NCBI GenBank assembly: GCA_037951105.1
Contig: JBAMJV010001322.1
Span: 1-64,000 of the forward strand
Direction: 5' to 3'
Source of the DNA: Echinarachnius parma
Lineage: Eukaryota; Echinodermata; Echinoidea; Clypeasteroida; Echinarachniidae
Length of the DNA stretch: 64,000 nt
The position numbers and the translations under genes were made by a program. Shown piece by piece: positions 23,661-36,170 of this stretch (positions are counted from its first letter, which is position 1; every line of letters starts with the position of its first letter). Below the pieces are notes generated by a model, which was not told the origin of the DNA, did not search any database, and worked only from the letters and a program-made list of their open reading frames with translations.

Positions 23661-25310
23661 ACTCTGATCGAGCAATGCTGTGATGGTGTATTTTGGGCGT
23701 GATTTTTAGGTGCCCTGAGAATCGCGGGGAATTGGCAATTTTCGTTACCATGTAAAATTTATGACACGCTGTGTAAGGGGTTTTGGTCCAGTTTGCTGAT
23801 GAAGTGCTGTGGCGTGGAACGTTCATTTTACTCACTCACACTATCTTTTTAGGCAAATGCGAATTATATGCACTCATCACATTAACAATTTTGATTACTC
23901 TCGTATTTGGTTGGTCCGTGTTTGGGTTCTTTCTGTTCGTTCCTTAACATTTGGAAAATGACTTTATTATAAAGTATTTTGTTATTTTGAGTCGCTACAT
24001 TGCTGCACATCATCGCGGTTAATGTGATGTTCGTCCCGAAGAGATTGACCTAGTTATTAACTCGATTTCCAAAACGGTACTTATTATGTGTTCCGTCTGT
24101 GACTTGGGGCTGCGTGATTCCACTTCACGGTTACGCTCACCTTTGCTGACTTACATTATGTTTACACAGTCATTATAGGACGTCAGATGTTGACACATTG
24201 CACATTTTGATGTACACACGATTTGAAATTCCGAACAGGTTAGAGAGGTAGGCCATTGATCCAGAGGCCTTGGTTTCGAGTCCTGAGGACATCAGAATTG
24301 TTAAATATATCAAAGTTAAACTTAGTTTATGTTCACGGATCTATTTCTATCATAGTGTGTATTCAAGAAATTGAGAATGTAACATTTTATAAGTCACACT
24401 ATATGTTATATGCAGATTGCAGATACAAAAAACATCTGTGCAATTCTATTTGTTATCTAGCATTTATGATAATGACGTATACGCTTACCATACAAAAGTA
24501 TAATTATAACGTATGTAACAAGTTATATTTAGATACAACTCACATCTGTTTTGATTAGAGATAATGTTATATTCATATATGAAAATGGGGATTTGTTTGC
24601 CACATGTACGACACTGTTATGGGTAGAGTGTATTTGGATATTGTTGTAACCACTCAACTTAAACCATATACCGGTTACATGAAATTATCTAGCATTACTC
24701 AGGTCAAGTAAGCAGGAGCACTGCTACTGACGGCGGCTTAGCTATAGGAGAGGGGTAGCTCTATCCATTCCAGCTGTCCAGAGGCTTTTTTTAAATTATA
24801 TATGGTGTTTGTATATTTATGGCATGGTCCCCTCCATGTTGTATATTGATCCAGCGAGGTATATCGGGTTTTCTTTCATCAAATCTGTGATTATCTGGAT
24901 TCTAACGTTAAAAAAATTACACATTTTGTCGGGTAGGGATGACCTTTTTTGAATGTAATTAAAATGATACATCTTCATCACCGGATTGCTAATTTTACAA
25001 CGGAAATGTAAGATATGTATTTATCTTTGTCAGTGTTTGTCCTACTAAATATATAAAAATCATACACAATCGATTTTTTAACGTGTAATATTTGCTACTG
25101 GGCAATTCCAAGCAAACATTGACATAAGCACCCGTTTTTCAAATTCGTCGAATCATAACATATTTGGTATCAAATTAAAGCTAAAAGATTAAACTATTCA
25201 GAAATGCATTTTGTTCAAACAAATTTTTGCATGACCTATTATTTCATAGGAATTAATTAGCATAAATTAATTTTCAATTATTTTCAAAAATATACTTGTA
25301 AATATTAAGC
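23661..25310. other. Gene-free stretch
   Basis: No supported gene. A sequence near 24270-24296 (TTGGTTTCGAGTCCTGAGG) vaguely resembles a tRNA B-box but no cloverleaf could be built. Confidence 0.4.
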
Positions 25311-25314
25311 TTAA

Positions 25315-25870
25315 AGGGATAGTTGAGTTCTGGTAAGGAGAGTAGCGTTTTAGTGAAACTGAATTTTAGTAACCAAAACCGGCATCATTACATTACAAAC
25401 TAATAGTTATAACTAGAAAGGAACACAAAATTACAAATGACGTAGTAAAGATTATGTTATCATTAAAAAAAGAGCCGTTAAAACGTAAGAGGGCGCTCTC
25501 TAAACACTCAACGGTTTTAACCATTTTGTATAAAATATTGTGCATGTGATGCTTTATTGAAATAGTGATTAGATAGAGAAATAACCAACAACTATTTAAA
25601 TACCTATTTTGTAACTTTTTGAAAAGAGGAAGCATTTTTTTGAATTTTTAACGGCTGGTTCAAAATTCTCTAATAAACCCGGGGCCCCGGGTTTATTACA
25701 AAATGTTATGTTTATGGATATTTCAGCTGTTTCTGAACCGATTTCGATCAAACAAAGATGATTTTATTGTTTAAATATTATGCTCTTTCAAATTTTACAC
25801 TCAGTTTTTCATTACCTCACAAACCAATTAAGTAGTCTAGCGACCTCTCTACCAAAACTCAACTTTCCCT
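25315..25870 (+). mobile_element. TTAA MITE, GGTA family, copy A2
   Basis: 556 bp, nearly identical to 9276-9830 along its whole length, with TTAA at 25311-25314 and 25871-25874. The same 28-bp palindrome centred on GGGGCCCC is at 25671-25698. Confidence 0.92.
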
Positions 25871-26016
25871 TTAAAAGAGCTGCAAAAATAGGTTTTCATA
25901 AAATTATCTTTCAGTGTTGGTAAGAACATTACTTCAATTTATCAGATAAATATCTATTTCGGCATTTTCTCTCTTTGTTCTGCTTCAGTGACTGTTTCAT
26001 TTATAGTCATCAATAT

Positions 26017-27656
26017 GTCACGCTGTTACCCTAAAAACAGGTATTTTTAATATTTCTGGAAAAATATGAATGGGAATTAAATGATGTTTTGTTTCTTCTT
26101 CATTCGCCCATAGGGGTATATTATGGATGCTAAATAGCAGCATTATCTTTTACCACTAATTAATCTAAGCAATATCAATTGGTCACGCTGTTACTTTTTG
26201 GGTAACAGCGTGACGCAACCTACATGATCTCCATTGATATAATACACTAGACAAAATCAAATAATGAAATATGTTTTTGTTAGGTATGCTCGGGCATTGC
26301 TCATGCTTTGATTATATGAAAAGGGTCAGTTGTGTTTCCATCACAAAGTTACCCGAGTCATATATGTGTAGGGGTTGTATGTCCGTCTTTCTGTATGTGC
26401 ATATGTACATTAGTGTTCTTTTTTGTTTGCAATATCTCAAGAATCGTTGGATGGATTCTGTTCAAACTTTGTACAAGACATGTATTCAGAGGTACAGATT
26501 ATCTGATACATTTTGGGGCCATGAGGTCAAAGGTCAAAGGTCACATAGCTAATTAATATTCCAAAAATATATCATTCTCAAGATATTTCGAGAATCCTTA
26601 AAGGATGACATGATAATTAATACTGGTATGCGTTCAGTGAAGTTGATGACCTGATTATCGAATTTGGTCATGGGGTCAAAGGTCAACAGGTCAAATTATT
26701 GTAGTTTATTTTTTATCTCACAAAAAAATGCCAGAATTAATGTAAGAAAGAGTACTGTAGGTAAAAGAAATTTCTATGAAAATGTTTGGAGCACAGGTCA
26801 AAGGTCACTCGGATAATAACCAATTGAAACACAAACACTTACTGACATTGAAATCATCTTACATGAAACAAATCACTTGTAGATATGCACTGTGCCGACA
26901 TAAAATTAAACATTTGTATGCTAATTTGAGAAATAAGGTCAAAGGTCAAATGTCAAAGGTCTAATATTTCATTGTTGCAATTAAGTATGTATTTTGGTTT
27001 TGATATTTGATGGTTCCACAAACTAAATTCTGAAAAATATAAGAATTTCAGTTATGTCCAAAAACATTTTTTGATCAATAGAGGGCGCTAGGCTGCAAAT
27101 TTGTGTCGTGCGAACCATCATTTCAGAGCATCTGGGTCATATTACCCATTCATCTAGTTCTGTATAGATTCTGGATGACTACATCAAAATTATATATTCT
27201 TATTCATCTCATCAATATCTCCCATATATATATAACATGTACAATTCATAGGTCACGCTGTTACCGTCACGCTGTTACCGTGCACAGATATGTTTATGAT
27301 ATCATATTTACTATGAACATTGGATTTTTTCTACATTTTTATTTGGATGTTCTAGCTTGATGTTTAGTACAAAGAATCAATGTGACAAAATTGCAAAATG
27401 TTCCTGTAGTTCACAGAGTTTGCTTAGTTTCTAAACATGTAAGAAACCCATGTATTTTTGCCGTCACGCTGTTACCGCAGATATTCATAATCATAATTCA
27501 TAATTTAGTGGGAATTTTGATTTTCTTTACTATTGTAAATAATTGGTAGGATAGTGGTAACATATGCATATCAAAATTTGGTTCTGGACATTTTTATTTT
27601 GTGAGTTATTTAGACTTTCATTGTGAGAAACACCCTCCGACCGTCACGTTGTTACC
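26017..27656. repeat. Seven scattered copies of a 14-bp motif GTCACGCTGTTACC
   Basis: Copies on the plus strand at 26017-26030, 26182-26194 (13 bp), 27252-27265, 27266-27279, 27463-27476 and 27643-27656 (one mismatch); one on the minus strand at 26201-26214. The pair 26182/26201 forms a perfect 13-bp-arm hairpin with a six-base loop; the pair 27252/27266 is head to tail without gap. The surrounding DNA does not align between copies, so this is not an ordinary tandem array. Confidence 0.85.
26271..27000 (+). repeat. Interspersed repeat with AGGTCAAAGGTCA (DR1) clusters
   Basis: AGGTCAAAGGTCAAAGGTCA at 26524-26543, and related runs at 26673-26695, 26795-26807 and 26936-26962. Phrases such as ATATCTCAAGAATCGTTGGA and TTTTGGGGCCATGAGGTCAA resemble a dispersed repeat I recall from several marine invertebrate genomes. 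AGGTCAAAGGTCA is the nuclear-receptor DR1 consensus; any regulatory role here is inference. Confidence 0.5.
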
Positions 27657-28298
27657 TTGGAAGTGCCCTACTTTTATGTCAATGAATGAAAAAGCAACCT
27701 TTTTGAAATATATATATAATTGTCAGATTACAAGTAAATAGCATATTGTAAACGTGCGTTGAACTTACTACTGACATTTATGCAACCAGCGTTCTGTTTG
27801 TATATTTTGCGTAGACATAGAATAATTAGTATTAGTATTATCTTCAAGCTTATTTGCCGAAATCCTAATTTGCCGGAGAAATTTTCGTTTTGGAGGAGAA
27901 CACCAGATCAAGTATGAGTTTTAGAGGAACCCCGTTGGTTAAATAAAACGTGGCTGTTCATTTGTAACTGTCTTACTTTAACAAAATGCCCTTTTCACTT
28001 TGAAGCTATCAAAAGAATGTCTCGTACATGGGGCTCCATTTATCAACCTATCTGAGGGAGATATTTGATATAATTCATATTTTGTATCCGTACTTGAAAT
28101 TAAAAATAGGTGTAGAAAATAAAAAAAAGAACATTCATAATTTATTTTTTGTATACAGAATAAACTATATTAAAATGCATTCAAATGTTCGAGGCTGCTT
28201 TCTTGGAAGTTTTCGACTTATAATTATTTCTCCATTGTAAGATATTTTGAATATTATAACATGTTACTTAATATTACTTAAACTAATTAGATGCAGGG
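27657..28298. other. Gene-free stretch; left flank of a duplicated segment
   Basis: No supported gene. 28220-28283 (ATTTCTCCATTGTAAGATAT onward) is homologous to 38207-38270. Confidence 0.5.
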
Positions 28299-30208
28299 TG
28301 TCAAGGGTTTGTGGTTTTAAGCTATACACAAAAAATAAGGCAACTATAAAATAATATATAAAGTTATAAAATGACACAATTTAATATTTAATTTCAAACT
28401 CCCAACAGTAAGTATCAATTAAAATGCATATATATCAAGAATCATAAAACAAATAAATTAGGCATATATAAATCTCTAATTAAAATAAAAACTATGCGTG
28501 TAGCCACTAATATTCACTATTAATTCAATTTCATTGCCCTATATATACCCCAAAAAGGAGAAATGCTAAAATACTATAAAACCTTTGCGTGGTGCAATAT
28601 TTAATAAGTAAGTAAAGGTAATGTATAATATAATTACCTACAAAACCCACTTGTTATACGCGTAATAAGAAACAAAAACAAAACAAAACAAAAAGAAAAC
28701 TAAGGACAAAACAAAAATAGATAAATAAGTAATACAACAACACAAAATAATAATAAATAAAAGAAATACTTAGATGGCCATATAGTTATGAGGCCTAACA
28801 AAAGTCCCGCGGTCCATGTTTTAAGATGAGCTGCTGATTATGCGAATGTTTACATGCTGACTGATGAGATAATGATGAGGTGGTTGCCGCCACGTCCCAG
28901 ACGTGGCTCCTGACGTTGTTTCTGTGCGCTGATTTGCTGACAATCGATCGCGTGATGAGCGTAGTGATGGTGGCCGATCCTGATCGATCACAAGTACTCT
29001 GTCGTAAGCCGACACCACTGCCGAGGCCGGCGGGAGTTCTAAAGGGCTGGCTCCCCTAACTCCGGCGGAAAATGGAGGTCCCGGATATGGCTATGATATG
29101 TAAACAAATCACTAAACGTTCCCCAGTAATTCACATAAAATAGTATTTCAAACATATATATATAAAGGCATTGAATTAATAATTCAGGGTCAAATCCAAA
29201 GAGAAACACAAACAAACTGTCTCACTTAACTAAATAAAACTTATTCACACGTTCTTAACCCGTTAATTCCATATTTATTAAAACAATACAAAAATAGAAA
29301 GATTTCCTTAGAATTCATTTATATACATTTCAATTATCAATCCAATATAGGAAATTCCATCTAACCATAAAATTGCACCATTTAATCTTTGTAAGGCAAG
29401 CGTGAGTTTAATATCGTTCTCAATGTTACTATCGATATAGTCATTTCAATCGAATAATTCAAACTAGTATCGATAGTGAGATATACGTATCGATATATAA
29501 AAATAAAACACTGCACTTTCAACCTATCTACAACAACCATTAATACAACACAAAAAGAGAAACATTTCACATATCAAAATAAAATCATATTACACATTTT
29601 ACCCAACCCTATTCTTCACCCCCCTTAATCAACTATGATCCAAAACGCTGTCCCAATTTTGGTTCCTAACTTTTAATAACCAGAATGAAAAGAGCAAATG
29701 TAAATAATATAAATGCAACACCTCAATTAATTACATTTAAAATATAAATTAATCACATCAAAAATGGCGCCCGTAGCGTGACATATTAAAGTGTAATCTT
29801 TACGAATAATCTTCCTTTATAAAACAATACCAAACACACACATACATAAATGTTCGTATGTACTTACTACTATATCCTGTATCCGGGTAAGAGCGAGGAA
29901 GGTGCCAACGAGGATCTCTCTGCTGGTTATCGCCTTGAAATGCTGAATATTTATTTACCAAAATTCTAGACCTCACTGTCATATTAGCTCCATTAAATAT
30001 TCCAACTGCATTTACAATACCAGGCAAAATAATATTTTTCACTCGTAAACCAGACACCTGCTCTCCGTTCCAACTCAAAATCGTATCTGCCTAATTTTCT
30101 CTCTACCCAGCTATTAATTGATTCTCCAAAACCGCGCCCCGGGTCACATGTGTTTTTCACCGCCAAATCTTTTTTTAAATCACGTCGCCCTCTGTCGACG
30201 GTGTCCCA
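28299..30208 (-). repeat. Solitary LTR-like repeat, copy 1 (contains a 777-bp intron-like insert)
   Basis: Homologous to 57585-59251 from TGTCAAGGGTTTGTGG to GGTGTCC. On the minus strand it reads TG...CA at the ends, as LTRs do. After removing the 777-bp insert (29091-29867) the length is 1133 bp, against 1127 bp for copy 2 without its MITE. The paralogous segment at 38.2 kb lacks it, supporting insertion, though about 15-35 bp of extra flank on each side remain unexplained and no target duplication was found. Both copies share a minus-strand frame with DRVLVIDQDRPPS and TTSGATSGTWRQPPHHYLIS. Confidence 0.6.
29091..29867 (-). other. Intron-like 777-bp segment, absent from the other copy
   Basis: On the minus strand the segment begins GTAAGTACATACG (a consensus donor) and ends TTACATATCATAG. 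Joining its two sides gives GTCCCGGATATGG+TACTATATCC on the plus strand, matching copy 2 (58911-58928) with one substitution. Precise loss of a GT-AG segment suggests copy 2 derives from spliced RNA. The acceptor has a weak pyrimidine tract. An insertion in copy 1 that happens to create such borders is the alternative. Confidence 0.6.
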
Positions 30209-30223
30209 AATAAATCGTCTTAT
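29993..30223 (-). CDS. 76-codon open frame within the LTR-like repeat, unknown product
   Basis: Open frame without a start codon, stop at 29993-29995. It contains the segments DTVDRGRRDLKKDLA, CDPGRGFGESINSWVERK and VWFTSEKYYFAWYC: a balanced, protein-like composition with charged helix-like and aromatic parts. I do not recognise a family. In copy 2 the same frame is broken by an indel near 59215. It lies just upstream (in transcript sense) of the intron-like segment and in a different frame from the sequence read into that intron. It could be a remnant exon or chance. Confidence 0.3.
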   Translation of the reverse strand: MRRFIWDTVDRGRRDLKKDLAVKNTCDPGRGFGESINSWVERKLGRYDFELERRAGVWFTSEKYYFAWYCKCSWNI

Positions 30224-30239
30224 TTATTTTTCACTTGTG

Positions 30240-30723
30240 ACAAAGGGTAACATTCATACTTTAATGACATTCATATTCATGAGAACAAGGTCACGTGATG
30301 TCCATCACATATATTTATTACAAGTTACAACATTCACAGGCAAGATAACCAGTATCTAGTGATTAGATCCTCATTTAATATCGCACATAATGATTGCTGC
30401 TAGGTACGAAGCATTCAACATTTGATAAGGTTCATTTGTAATTGACTTTGAGTTATAACACGTTAAAGATGATTTACAATAACACCTGTTCGATGTCACG
30501 TGGTATATACATTAACCCTACCATTATTGCTATTTAAACAATAGTTGGAGAAGCATCGGCAGTAAACGAAGTGTGTATTCTACAGAATCATAATTGGAAG
30601 GCGTTACTTTATACAGTTCGAACTTGTTCTGATAAAAAGTTGTATCATGTGAACGTGCTTAATGATTGTCGTCTACAATGTTGTTCTATTAACTGCAGTT
30701 ATATTGACATTAAAATAAAGTTT
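30240..30723. repeat. Paralogous segment, copy 1 (matches 38263-38740)
   Basis: Shared order of AATATCGCACATAATGATTG, GTCACGTGGTATATACATTAA (TATA-like), AGCATCGGYAGTAAACGAAG, AACTGCAG and AATAAAGTTTT (polyadenylation-signal-like). The conserved TATA-like and AATAAA elements about 215 bp apart would fit a short transcription unit or an LTR, but no conserved frame was found. Confidence 0.7.
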
Positions 30724-31100
30724 TGGTTTAGAAAACGTGTTAGATGGAAACCCGTTCAGAAAGTTACTGTCGCTAAATCGCCGAGGATTACATGGAGTTT
30801 GAATATAGAATTTGCAAAACTGTCTTTTTTGCACGAAAATATTTTTTTTTCGATCACTGGATCTTGGATAGCATTACAATAGTTTACACCAAGTTAACAA
30901 GATGAGGAAAAAATGTTCACCTTGCAATCACCAATGGGTTTCTTTAGACGGGCAATGTCAGCGGGCGATGAGTAATATCTATTTTGTACTCCAAACAAAC
31001 AAGCATAATTGTCTTTTAGCTCCCGAACCATTTAATTTCCATATTTGGTGCGGAAAAGCAAACAATATGCCTTGTGAATGAAACACACAAAGCTGTTTTA

Positions 31101-31245
31101 CAGGGGCCGCGGAACCAGGGGGCGGGGGGGGATTTTGGATTAAAACAAAGAAATACATAATCATCAAATAAAGAAATATATAACAATTCAAATGTGGTCG
31201 CCCCCCCCCCCCCCCCCGCCACTTTTTAAACCATTCCGCCCCCTG
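31101..31245. mobile_element. 145-bp hAT-like MITE with G-rich subterminal tracts
   Basis: Inverted ends CAGGGGCCGCGGAACC and CAGGGGGCGGAATGG (reverse strand). A G-rich block (31118-31131) and a 17-C run (31201-31217) lie inside the ends. TTTTA flanks directly on both sides (31096-31100, 31246-31250) and the longer CTGTTTTA occurs at 31093-31100 and 31243-31250. Confidence 0.65.
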
Positions 31246-31250
31246 TTTTA

Positions 31251-33205
31251 TACACCGCTTGGCACGGTGATTACTAATCCAGGGATGTAACACGAAAGAT
31301 AATGGTTTCAATGCTCAATGTAAGTTACATTTACATCTGTCACGACCCGGTTGAGGGTCGACAATAAAAATAGTGAGGAGAACTTATCGTAATGACGATC
31401 AACACAACAAACTGACTAGGACTCGTTAGATTCAGTTCAAAGTATTTTAATCAATATAAAATACTCACTTTCAACTCAAAATGACTTTCAAAAGGTTTCA
31501 GACTAAAACAAATAGAATTGAAACAAGTTATTCCAAACGACTATAATCTGAATTACACGCTCATATAATAAAAGATTATCTTGAGACTTACAATTTTGCT
31601 GTAATTTTAAGGATTTACATTTACTTAATCAATAACTGAATGAATGTTTAATGATAACACGGAGTAATCAAAGCACACACACAACCATACTGGATCACCC
31701 AAACACATCACAAAAGAACCTGACCGTTCGCGGTTGGGGCCCCGTTACAGCAATCAAACGCGAGCTGAAGGAGTACTGGTTCACGACGGTGATTTCTGGT
31801 CTATGTCCATTCGTGCGTCTCCGTTGCGACGACCTTGCCGAGTCCACGATGTCGGTGACGACGCTGCGCACCTCGACGAGGGACGGGTGCACCTGCCTTC
31901 CAGGGTTCTGGTGAAAGACCCGAAATAAAACTCTATAATGGAAGAATAATCACCAAAAGTCTTTCCAGAAGTCTATTCTTTATTATAGTCACATGGATAT
32001 TCATTTAGTATACACACAGACATCAGCATCCATACGCATGCATCACAATTACTCAGTCCGTGTGAATTACAATAAACTTGAGTTTCTTCATCTCAAATAA
32101 CTAATTATTGGCTTTATTTAAAAGCCGAGTCTGCCGAGATATATAAATTGTAATTTCTATAATTACTTGCTTTGACGAATTATGAGTGTACGTCATCAAT
32201 TTATGGTTACCATCATCAATCTTTCTTAAACAAACATCCGTACTTCACATTCTAACAATCAAATTATTAAGGTATAACATCGTTTCTCAGATTTATAACA
32301 AACAGTTATTAAATGTCTCACAAAGTTGTATGATTTCATTTACACAGTAAATATGGAGTGACAATTTGAGCTTACCACCGTAGGTGAGTTTCCCTCTAGA
32401 AGACACATTGACTCGTCCTCTTCCAATAACAAATTGTTCCGTTTAGACCACGACGAGATACTAATGATTCTTTACTAATATTAACAGAAGATAACATAAT
32501 GAATCATGACGGCTGCTTAATTTGGCGAACTCCAGCACCAGACCGAACTACATTCGTTTAGTGCACTCACATCTTCACGCCCCGAAAGCAAAGAACAGAA
32601 TGATTCATAACGTACAGTACACGGCAATGCCTTGCCTAACATATCACTTCGGGCGTGGCACATAACCGCTAGCTTTCATATTCAAAAGTAACCTTTATAC
32701 AGTACGGTAACGAAAGGACTATTTTACCGCTACGGACATGTATTGCTCATTTGCATACTTTTCTTAGCAGCGAGCGACATAACAAAGGAGCTTCTAGAAG
32801 AGCTAGCATTCCAGACGATCGCCTCGTTGCTACTCCTGTCTCACTAAGCTACCTTTCACCAACAATCGCTGAGAAAAATTAAATAAAAGTAAGAAAAGCT
32901 AAAAGGCAAAATAAATGGCAATTTCACACTCTACCTGTGACAATAAGTATTATGTTTACTTGATAACAGATTATGCCAATTAACTGTTTTTTTTATTATA
33001 TTTGTAACCCCTTACATGTGTATACCTTTATCAAATAAAACATACACAATATTTATTATGGAAAGTTGTCTTAGTTAGAATGATTTTATTAATGATTATT
33101 GATTTCTTTTCATTTGCATATGACACAGAATAAAACATGGCTCGTAAACCACTCGATAATCCAGACCAAGGTCATGTATTGTATTTAAACACAATACTTA
33201 GTTTG

Positions 33206-33265
<60 letters not shown>

Positions 33266-34307
33266 CAACATAATATATCCGATTGAGCGCCGCCAACATA
33301 TGTGAAGAGACACAAAAACGGTTCTGGGTAAGGACAATTTCAAAGTTAGCTAATTGTCTTCTTGTATCTGTGATTTTCTATCTTGTATCAGTGATTTGTT
33401 GGTCGACTAGGGAAAATATTTTTATACTATTACATTTCTCATATTCCTTGTCATTTGGCTCATGATAACAAAATTATGACACGACTGTTGACTTTGTTAA
33501 AGCCCAAGATCAGTTTCGGGAAAGTAGCCGGATACATCTAAATGTATCCGTATTGTTGAATATGTATAGAAATAGGGCTTGTGTGGTAAAATCCGAACCT
33601 AAGCATCGTTAAATACAGAAATATCAGAAGTATGAGCGAACCGCCACGCGTGGTCGTAATACACGTAGCGTATGGGCGATTCCTCATTGGCAATATATAT
33701 CTCATTATAATAAATATATAATTTCGCAAATATATCAATTAGTAGGCGGTTTCTTGGCCAACTGTGGGTAATCCTATATTAGTATAATTATATTCTTTCA
33801 CATTATTGGTAATAAGAGGTTCCATTTCATTTTTTTTGAGAGTGGGGCGTTTCCAAAACTGGTCATTACCTTTAATGTCTCCCTTAATATGGGTTCATAT
33901 ATGATAGAACAAAATACGTTCCTGAACAGTTTTCATACTAGTCGAAATCCATTTCAAAAGCAATATGCGGTAAGTGAGGCTATCTGGCACCAATTTGTTT
34001 AAAGAGATTTAAACATTAACTTTGCTGAAATCAAACAAATTATTTTGAGCTATAATATATCTCTTGCCTTGGCGTTTGGCTCATAGTAAGAAGCATCAAA
34101 TAGGTTGTAGTTGCATGTCCTAATGTCTCACTAATTATTGAGACATTTAAGGTTTAATTTAATTTTGAGCCAAAAGTATCCAACCGTCCATAATATCCTT
34201 TTTAGGATACTTCACGCCAATGATCGCGATAAAGATCACACACTGATTCCCTCTGTTTTACGAGGTAAACATTATTCCGTCTTTATACAATAGCTCACAT
34301 GATATTG
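31251..34307. other. Insert specific to one duplicated segment; no gene
   Basis: This stretch has no counterpart in the paralogous 38.7-kb region. 31338-32945 starts TGTCACGACCCGG and ends CTGTGACA, hinting at a solo LTR, but no target duplication was found. A (CA)n microsatellite lies at 33208-33262. GC-rich frames near 31650-31930 show no family features. Confidence 0.45.
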
Positions 34308-34311
34308 TTAA

Positions 34312-34690
34312 AGGGATCTAGTAACTTTGTAGTCGTGTGCAAAAAGTGATAAAAAGGCTGATACAGTGTATATTGTCATTATCTGATCTGTCCACTGAGT
34401 GTTGTGTGCAAATTTCAAGTTAAATGGGCAGTATATGGCCGAGTAATGAGCAAAAATGCAAATTGATATTCTCTAATTCATTACACTCACTTTGTACACG
34501 GCTTCGACGATCCAGTGGATAATTTAATATCTGAACACTTCAATCGCAAATATCTTTTTTTAAGGAATTAGGGAAGTTTGGAAAACCAAAACCCGTCCCA
34601 CATTTTTATTGTTAATACGAATACAACAAGGTATGAGGGAATCGCTAGAATTACAACTAGATTTTGAGGGTTTGGACAATGTTACCAAGT
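34312..34690 (+). mobile_element. TTAA MITE, 'TAGTAAC' family
   Basis: Left end TTAA (34308-34311) then AGGGATCTAGTAACTTTGTA; interior matches 6611-6954; right end GGACAATGTTACCAAGTTCC is decayed and lacks TTAA. Confidence 0.8.
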
Positions 34691-34694
34691 TCCG

Positions 34695-36170
34695 ACAAGG
34701 ATCTTACAGTGAAATTGGCAGTATATTAGTCAAACAAATATCAATTTAATGTATCGCTTTAAACTCTTTTTTACAAGATAAACAGCTTTTTAAAAACAAA
34801 ATTCGCACATCATTACAGAGACTCGAACGATAATATGTAAGTCTCTTATATTTATTTGGGCAAATCCGATGAAGTTAGGGTTTTCATGAAACAAATTGGT
34901 ACCAGATTGCATCAGCATTTATATCGATTTCGACTACGAATGAAAACCGTTCAGGAACAAGTGTTGATAAAGTGATTAAAGTTAAATCTCTCCATTTACA
35001 TTTTGGACATGCCAGTATTTCCCCTTTTTCCCTAAACAAAAGTACAGAGTTTAATATATTTGACGGAAAGTACTAAACTTTTTATATGATATGATGAATA
35101 GTTTGGCGTGCAGCCCAGTCCGGGGGCGTCTGGGATCGGCTGAATGATAACGATGAATTTTGATCACGATGAAAGCTGGCTCGATTTAAATGAACCGAAA
35201 AACTTCAACCTCAATGCAGATATAGAGTAACGATAGAAAGCACACCACAAAAGAGAGACCAACTAAGCAGCAATAATGATGAATACATATTAATAAATCT
35301 CACGGCAGCAAGCGGCGCATTGTAAATGATCATACCGTGTATATCGAGTAAACAAGCTGTGTACGGTATGGCAGGATGAAGGTATGCAATGCTAATCCAT
35401 TCTCGACATACATGGATGGTTTTTCTTTGGTGTACGCCAGGGGAAATCGTGTTGACAGAAATTATACTCATTTGTATGGAGTGTGTAAAATGGAAACTTA
35501 TCAGGAAAGGGAAAACCTAATAAATCAACTAGTCGTTAAAATGTAAAACTTAGAAAATGTGGAGAGATAAATGGAGTTGACCTGTTCAATGTATTGGATA
35601 TGTATGTGGCAGTTCCTCGGCCAATACTTATTGAACGTAGTAACGAAAGGGGAATTCGAAAAAAAACCTGTCCCATTCACACGAATACAGCAAGGTATGA
35701 AAGAACCGCTGGAGTTCTAAGTAAGTTTTTAGGATTTGACAACGTTCCTAAATCTCTTTAACACCCCTTTAATCGTGGATTCCTACCAAGTAGGCTACCT
35801 TACAACATCAACATCTCAGACGCAAATGCAAGTACACAGATTCTACCGAGGTGATGAATATTTAGAGTTATTTTGCACATCATATAAGACAAAGTATTAC
35901 ATAAGTATTGTGACTGGTGTTGACTGTAGCTGTCAAAGGGTTACGCATCTTATCCTTTCATGTGAAAACTAAGAATAACCATAAGCCTACACAGAATAGC
36001 AGAATCAACTAAAATCACTCAGACATATATCATTCACGTCTGCCCCAGGCACACAAATTGTTTTGTTTAGTTAGACGACTACACATTGTTTGTGTAGGAT
36101 TTGTATTATATTTTTTGTTCGTGTTACCATTGCAGTCGCCTACGGTTATTTTGATAACTAAATATATTTA
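34695..36170. repeat. Paralogous segment (matches 39600-41700)
   Basis: Aligns in order with the second region: AATGTATCGCTTTAAACT, GTAAGTCTCTTATATTT, GGGATCGGCTGA, AATGATGAATAYATATTAA, CGACATACATGGATGG, CGTGTTACCATTGCAGTCGC and TAAACACGACCAAACAG. In the second region the 35570-36100 part occurs twice (40420-40740 and 41000-41570). No intact frame is conserved. Confidence 0.85.

Noticed and set aside
29764..29781. TGGCGCCC followed by GTAGCGTGAC, resembling a retroviral primer-binding site
   Set aside because: It lies inside the intron-like segment with no LTR end before it and no gag after it on that strand.
31338..32945. Possible solo LTR starting TGTCACGACCCGG and ending CTGTGACA
   Set aside because: No target duplication, no second copy in the window and no internal region; kept only as a note in the stretch description.
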